Part shown: positions 19,801 through 22,560 of the stretch, piece by piece
Layout of the letters: each line of letters opens with the position of its first letter
Numbering within the stretch: the first letter of the stretch is position 1
Assembly (NCBI RefSeq): GCF_934632265.1
Contig: NZ_CAKTYH010000019.1
Coordinates: forward strand, 1-22,560
Length of the DNA stretch: 22,560 nt
Direction of reading: 5' to 3'
From: an uncultured Senegalimassilia sp.
Lineage (GTDB): Bacteria; Actinomycetota; Coriobacteriia; Coriobacteriales; Eggerthellaceae
Translations under genes and position numbers: made by a program
Notes under the pieces: generated by a model
The model's input: the letters and a program-made list of their open reading frames with translations, nothing else
Database searches by the model: none
Told to the model about the DNA's origin: nothing

Positions 19801-20788
19801 TGGCGCCGTCAGCAGTCATGCTGCCGCGATCCCACGTCACGGTCTTGCCGTCGGTAGTGGTGAAGGACTTGCCGTCGGCAGCCCAGGTTGCCAGCTCGAA
19901 CGTTGCTCCCTCGTTGGTGTAGATGGTGGCCATGCACTGATAGCTGCCACGATGCAGGCCGTGATTCGCGGTTGCGCGGGTAACGGCATCGAACGCGCCC
20001 TTGTCGGCCTCGCTGCGAGAGTCAAGGTCGCTGGAAGATTCCGCGGACCCTGCAGCCTGAATTCCCTCGGCCGCCCAATATTCGGCCCAGGTCAAGCCTG
20101 CATAACCGTAGGTGTACTCGCTTTCGGCCGGCTTCGCGTTCTGCTCGTCGTAGGCTGCCTGCAGCGCGTTGTCGACCGCGGTCTTGATGGCGTTCGAGGA
20201 GATCGTCGCCGTGGTGACGGCGTCGATGTCACTGGTGTTGCCGGCTTTTTCGATCTGGCTGACAACGCCCTCGTAAGACGCTCCTCTTTTCTCGTAGCCG
20301 TTAACGGCCCTGTTCATGCGGTCCCAGTCATCGTCGCCAAGAGCGCTGTAGTCCGCAACCTCGACGTTCGTGATCTTGGAGCCCGCGACGGTCACCGCAA
20401 CCGAGACGTTGTAGCTCTCGACGTTCCATTCGTCCCCCTTGTTCAAGGGATCGTTGGAGTCAGCCACAGCCACGCCCTGGTACTTGCCGTCTGCGATTTT
20501 GGTCAAATCATAGGATGCTTCTTGCGCGGAAACGGACTTTTCGCCCCCCGACAAGGTATAATCCTCGATTGAGCTAGAAGACGTTTCCGCGTCTTCGCTC
20601 GCTAGCGGGGCAGCCGTTTCAGTGTTGGTAGCATCGGAGCCGGCTGCCCCTTCTATTTCGCCGCCGTCGGTTTGGGCGAGTGCCGTCACCGGGGTTAGCG
20701 ACAACGTGAGCGCCATGGCCATCACGCCTTTGGAGGCATTGCCTCCAGCCGTGGCCAGGACCCGTCGAATCGCGTTGCGTTCGATCAT
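16853..20788 (-). CDS. 1311-aa wall-anchored protein: FMN_bind, two Tp47-like modules, FIVAR repeats, LAXTG sorting signal
   Basis: A signal peptide (residues 1-38, ending VTALA) precedes an FMN_bind domain at about 97-213 whose attachment motif reads DAVTTATISS (Thr195 the likely acceptor). Residues 224-540 are closely like the Treponema pallidum Tp47 lipoprotein: YGYAGLTWAEYWAAE, FDAVTRATANHG, VTGLKYVPVKV, NTNGLKTVTV, WTYYGDDATRTN and FGTKFAADNW have direct counterparts there. A FIVAR-like helical repeat (549-619), a second module beginning YVLMNIPYSDFYAAEQNN with TDVVTSATKQKTLAGS (628 onward), Ig-like beta regions, and two FIVAR repeats (1080-1147, 1152-1218) follow. A Gly/Thr/Asn-rich spacer leads to LATTGD (1277-1282), a hydrophobic helix and RRRTRE, a sortase signal of the LAXTG class. 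SD AAAGGA precedes ATG. First gene of the flavin operon; probably the surface-exposed electron outlet. Confidence 0.85.
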   Translation of the reverse strand: MIERNAIRRVLATAGGNASKGVMAMALTLSLTPVTALAQTDGGEIEGAAGSDATNTETAAPLASEDAETSSSSIEDYTLSGGEKSVSAQEASYDLTKIADGKYQGVAVADSNDPLNKGDEWNVESYNVSVAVTVAGSKITNVEVADYSALGDDDWDRMNRAVNGYEKRGASYEGVVSQIEKAGNTSDIDAVTTATISSNAIKTAVDNALQAAYDEQNAKPAESEYTYGYAGLTWAEYWAAEGIQAAGSAESSSDLDSRSEADKGAFDAVTRATANHGLHRGSYQCMATIYTNEGATFELATWAADGKSFTTTDGKTVTWDRGSMTADGATYTLKDYEVTGLKYVPVKVKTSDLDAFKASHSFVANGETLAGGYGEGQLSSYSGLVADVDADTNGLKTVTVSDGSCSFSAAAAGTDSGIKDQALKTADLANMGATVKDASGSYGEFLRVDFTQGFGDLGANMQAVTWTYYGDDATRTNALATFGTKFAADNWMHKSMGIQLGLTDSLRCQLPAGTNGTGYWTVTVHALGYADASWDFQATEDNIVGAKDPVTEETKAKLQSLYDKAAALDKSKYTEDSWTASAIETETAETKDLLAKENLGEAEAAEQITHLQGALDALVSLYPEAGSYVLMNIPYSDFYAAEQNNSGTDVVTSATKQKTLAGSLVSGSYHVNADGSDITGATFAVKVGSDNIDWSKFKRVTDSDSVDITTSIKGKTSATTYSGRDALFQAPSYSYYVLPDGEEPANYKEVTVDESGNLKFSAVEGKEATELANVTAEFITDSKYGDYEIDFDNLREQMLDADGNQAVVYGAVVNAADGTGAIEGYGMRALENIWKGKELAWSCGFVTESHGSPLSSQHYTSMMGKTIKSVMFYTSTGTYTVAMDQYVPVKVSADEGAISIQESASLDETSLIGMNPTLPEGFAAQYSIEGWNGDVEVSSASSGPYNSVVSIPAGTQPGEYTITVTDKNGKYAPLSASFTLTTAKSVAAFDASGLKLTAAEGASENDLANYLGNISQVTVNNVVYNAQGKGAVKIINEDGSLNLAAANKDGSLVFAANGAYEVEVVATGYTSNLQFTYAKVADKAALESTIQSALKLDNGQNAYTASSWSAFQTALKAAQGVNESVSATDEEVANALSALQGAQAALAATPTADQLADLRAEIEAGSNLKEADYTSESWAAYQQAVKAAEALFGDENTSAADVESATAAVKQAREQLAKPTVENPPAGGTGTDNSGNGSGDGTGTGTNGAGNGNGADTGTGNGAAASATDTGAASGLATTGDVAPIAATGAAAIGAAALAAVARFMRRRTRE

Positions 20789-20927
20789 CCCGTTTCCTTT
20801 CTTCGATTGTCCATGCGGATGCGTTTCCCCGCGCCTATACCATCTGGGGTTCGCTGGGGCGAAGCTGCGGATCGGGCCTCCGTCCCAGCTGCGATGACCG
20901 GCGATGGTGTATGCGCGGGTTAACTAA
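20789..20927 (-). other. Leader of the flavin operon
   Basis: About 130 bases separate the predicted transcription start from the ATG of the giant gene. No FMN riboswitch core was recognised. A second -10-like TATAGG on the minus strand near 20833-20838 could be an alternative promoter. Confidence 0.3.
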
Positions 20928-20942
20928 ATTGTAAGGATAACC

Positions 20943-20990
20943 CATAGCTAACTATGTTTGCCATATAAAACATAGTTCCCCTACATAGCT
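20943..20990. promoter_or_regulatory. Operator cluster upstream of the flavin operon
   Basis: AACTATGTTT (20950-20959) and AAACATAGTT (20968-20977) form a perfect 10-bp inverted repeat with an 8-bp spacer. Two further CATAGCT half-sites flank it at 20943-20949 and 20984-20990. On the minus strand a TACAAT -10 (20928-20933) lies 17 bp from CATAGT at the -35 position, so a dimeric regulator here would touch the -35 region; the poor -35 suggests activation, but repression cannot be excluded. Confidence 0.5.
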
Positions 20991-21048
20991 TTCAGCTTCG
21001 TTCTCGGAACTGCTCGGGGCGTGGTTTTCCAATGCGTGCCCCTATGCA

Positions 21049-21074
21049 AAAGGCCCCGCGTTCGCGGGGCCTTT
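21049..21074 (-). terminator. Terminator of the right-edge gene
   Basis: AAAGGCCCCGCG and CGCGGGGCCTTT form a 12-bp inverted repeat with two bases between, 10 bases after the minus-strand stop at 21085. On the minus strand it is followed by a fourth T, giving TTTT then GCAT. It separates this gene from the flavin operon. Confidence 0.75.
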
Positions 21075-21084
21075 CAGCCTGCGG

Positions 21085-22560
21085 TTATTTCGTTTTCCAT
21101 ACCTTTACTCGGCAGCAGTTCACGGCCTCGCCGCCGATGGGCGTGTAGTCGATGTTGGAGTACGTGACCACCGTGTCGTTCTGGCCGCTGGAGGCCAGCC
21201 ACTCGCCGTAGTCGTCGGCGCCGTTTTCCGCGGACAGCGCGAAGTAGCGCTTGCCCTGCAAGTCGACGCCGCATACGGCGCTCGTGGACTTCACCATCAG
21301 CCAGTTGCCGCACCATGCCGGCGCGGTGGTGGGCGTGCGGTCGAAGCGCAGCCACTTCTGCGCGCTGTAGCCGCCGCTGCCCGGCGACTCGGCGGGGGCG
21401 TACGTGCCCAGGCTGGCGATGCCGTCGCCGTAGCTGTACGTGGCGTCGAACGCGAACGTGAAGCCGGTCTTGCCGTAGCCCGCCTCGAGCGGCTTCATGG
21501 ATGCGGGAAGCGTCAGCGTGTCGGTGACGTCGCCGTTCTCGCTCACGCGCGTGAGCTCGTAATACGACGATGCGCCGGTGACGCGCGGCGTGATGACCAC
21601 GCCGTCGCCGGCCGCGTACGGCGCCGTTGCCATGCGGCCGGCCGACTCGTACACCACGTTGACGTCCGAGCTGCCCATGGAGGCGCTTTTGAGCTGCGCG
21701 ATCTGCGATGCCGCGGTGACGGTGCTGTCGGCCTGCGGCATGACCTGCCAGAACGCATGCCCGCCCACGGCGGCGATGGTGGGGGTCTCGAACCGATCGG
21801 TGGACCCCTCGTCGAGCTGCTGTATGTTGGAGAGCGCGTCGCCGTTGGAGTTCAGCTTCCCGGCGAAGATCCGCCAGGTGCCGTCCATGATGTTGGCCTC
21901 GGTCCACACCATGCCCTGCGAGGTGCAGCGCGCGTCGTAGATCTCGAAGCCCTCGTCCTGCCCGCGCGCCTTGTCCAGCACCACGGCCGACGTGCCCGAC
22001 GACAGGGCCAGCGTGGCCACCTGCGCCAGCGGCTTGGCCTTTTCCGTGGGGATCAGGCAGCAGGCGAACTTCGAATCGTTGCACCAGACCAGGGAGCCGT
22101 AGGGCAGGTCGTAGGAGCCCTGCTGCTCCGCGCAATCGTCGGCGTTCTCCACCTGCGACAGGTCGGAGATGGTGAAGACGGCGTCGTTGGGCACCTTCAG
22201 CGTTTGGATGTCGGGCGTGGAGGAGTCCTTGCCGCCTGCGACCGCGGCGATGCCTGCGCCTGCGGCCGCCAGCACGCCCACGCCGAGCGCGCCCAGCAAA
22301 AGCCCGCGGCGCGTGATGAGCGTTTGGGCGCCGTCGCCGACGGCAGGTCGCGGGGTGCCGCGGCCGGTGGGGGAGCCGCCGGAGATCCCGATGCCGCCCA
22401 GGCCCGGCGTGCCGGAGAGCGGGGTGGGGGTGGCGGCGCCTACGTAGGGGCCGGTGTCGCGGCGCGCGCGGCCGGCCGCGGCGCGCTGGGCGCGCACCTG
22501 GGTGCGCTGCGCGGTGCGTGCCGCAGGTGCTCCCGCCTTACCGGCGGCCCGGGGTGCGGA
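21085..22560 (-). CDS. Unrecognised membrane-anchored or Tat-exported protein (5' end outside window)
   Basis: The frame stays open to the window edge, so the start is not certain; a GTG at 22497 would give 470 residues, but the upstream 21 codons are also protein-like Ala/Arg/Gln sequence. A low-complexity basic N-terminal region rich in Ala, Gly, Pro and Arg leads to TRRGLLLGALGVGVLAAAGA, which is either a late Tat signal or, given the long cytoplasmic stretch before it, a type II membrane anchor. The remaining roughly 380 residues are extracytoplasmic. They are rich in Trp, Gly and short beta-strand-like repeats (VWCNDSKFACCLIP, GTWRIFAGKL, HAFWQVMP, APAWCGNWLMV), which could suit a beta-propeller, and contain several Cys. 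I do not recognise a family. A terminator follows, so it is separate from the flavin operon. Confidence 0.6.
   Translation of the reverse strand, partial: SAPRAAGKAGAPAARTAQRTQVRAQRAAAGRARRDTGPYVGAATPTPLSGTPGLGGIGISGGSPTGRGTPRPAVGDGAQTLITRRGLLLGALGVGVLAAAGAGIAAVAGGKDSSTPDIQTLKVPNDAVFTISDLSQVENADDCAEQQGSYDLPYGSLVWCNDSKFACCLIPTEKAKPLAQVATLALSSGTSAVVLDKARGQDEGFEIYDARCTSQGMVWTEANIMDGTWRIFAGKLNSNGDALSNIQQLDEGSTDRFETPTIAAVGGHAFWQVMPQADSTVTAASQIAQLKSASMGSSDVNVVYESAGRMATAPYAAGDGVVITPRVTGASSYYELTRVSENGDVTDTLTLPASMKPLEAGYGKTGFTFAFDATYSYGDGIASLGTYAPAESPGSGGYSAQKWLRFDRTPTTAPAWCGNWLMVKSTSAVCGVDLQGKRYFALSAENGADDYGEWLASSGQNDTVVTYSNIDYTPIGGEAVNCCRVKVWKTK

Noticed and set aside
19404..20117. Penicillin-binding or beta-lactamase function for the Tp47-like part of the giant protein
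   Set aside because: Resemblance to Tp47 is clear, but there is no classical penicillin-binding motif set and Tp47's own enzymatic role is debated, so no such activity is assigned.
20789..20927. FMN riboswitch upstream of the flavin operon
   Set aside because: None of the conserved FMN riboswitch core strings was recognised on the minus strand.

Overview
The window is high-GC, densely coded DNA. It most likely comes from an anaerobic Coriobacteriia member of the Eggerthellaceae type (Eggerthella, Gordonibacter or a relative). This is inferred from three things: a membrane-anchored multiheme cytochrome overlapping a Tat-exported flavoprotein reductase, a 12-TM LuxR-type regulator beside that pair, and GC-rich Tat/lipoprotein redox proteins. 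No rRNA, tRNA, CRISPR array or intact insertion sequence was seen.

Left part (1-4238): the 3' end of a Cthe_2159-type carbohydrate-binding protein; a TrpR-like YerC/YecD repressor with a palindrome over its probable -10 box; a convergent NUDIX hydrolase; then about 1 kb without genes. That gap holds a striking run of seven consecutive hairpins (about 2171-2398), each showing GGGA in its loop on unrelated stems. It is followed by a textbook CIRCE element and promoter driving an Hsp20 gene. A second gene-free stretch (3403-4238) holds two long inverted repeats and a compact palindrome.

Middle part (4239-10527): a two-gene anaerobic reductase operon (NrfH-like multiheme cytochrome plus Tat/lipobox FAD flavoprotein), a transmembrane LuxR regulator that may be made from a leaderless mRNA, a YfcE-like phosphodiesterase whose 3' end and terminator are duplicated 263 bp downstream, a rubrerythrin with a Fur/PerR-like box, and a DUF454 membrane protein.

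Right part (10823-20788, all minus strand): a seven-gene operon for flavin-based extracytosolic electron transfer. In transcription order it encodes a 1311-aa wall-anchored protein (FMN_bind, two Tp47-like modules, FIVAR repeats, LATTG sorting signal), a membrane protein with three FMN_bind domains, a small FMN_bind protein, a NapH-like polytopic 4Fe-4S protein, an ApbE flavin transferase lipoprotein, a NusG-domain-II protein, and a fusion of a Gx-type membrane protein with an ECF T-component. A coherent reading is that the ECF part helps export flavin, ApbE attaches FMN to the FMN_bind domains, and electrons pass from menaquinol through the NapH-like protein along the flavoproteins to the cell surface. 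It resembles the Listeria FLEET system but, within this window, has no Ndh2, PplA or demethylmenaquinone genes and has its own large surface component. The far right edge holds the 3' part of an uncharacterised membrane-anchored or exported protein.
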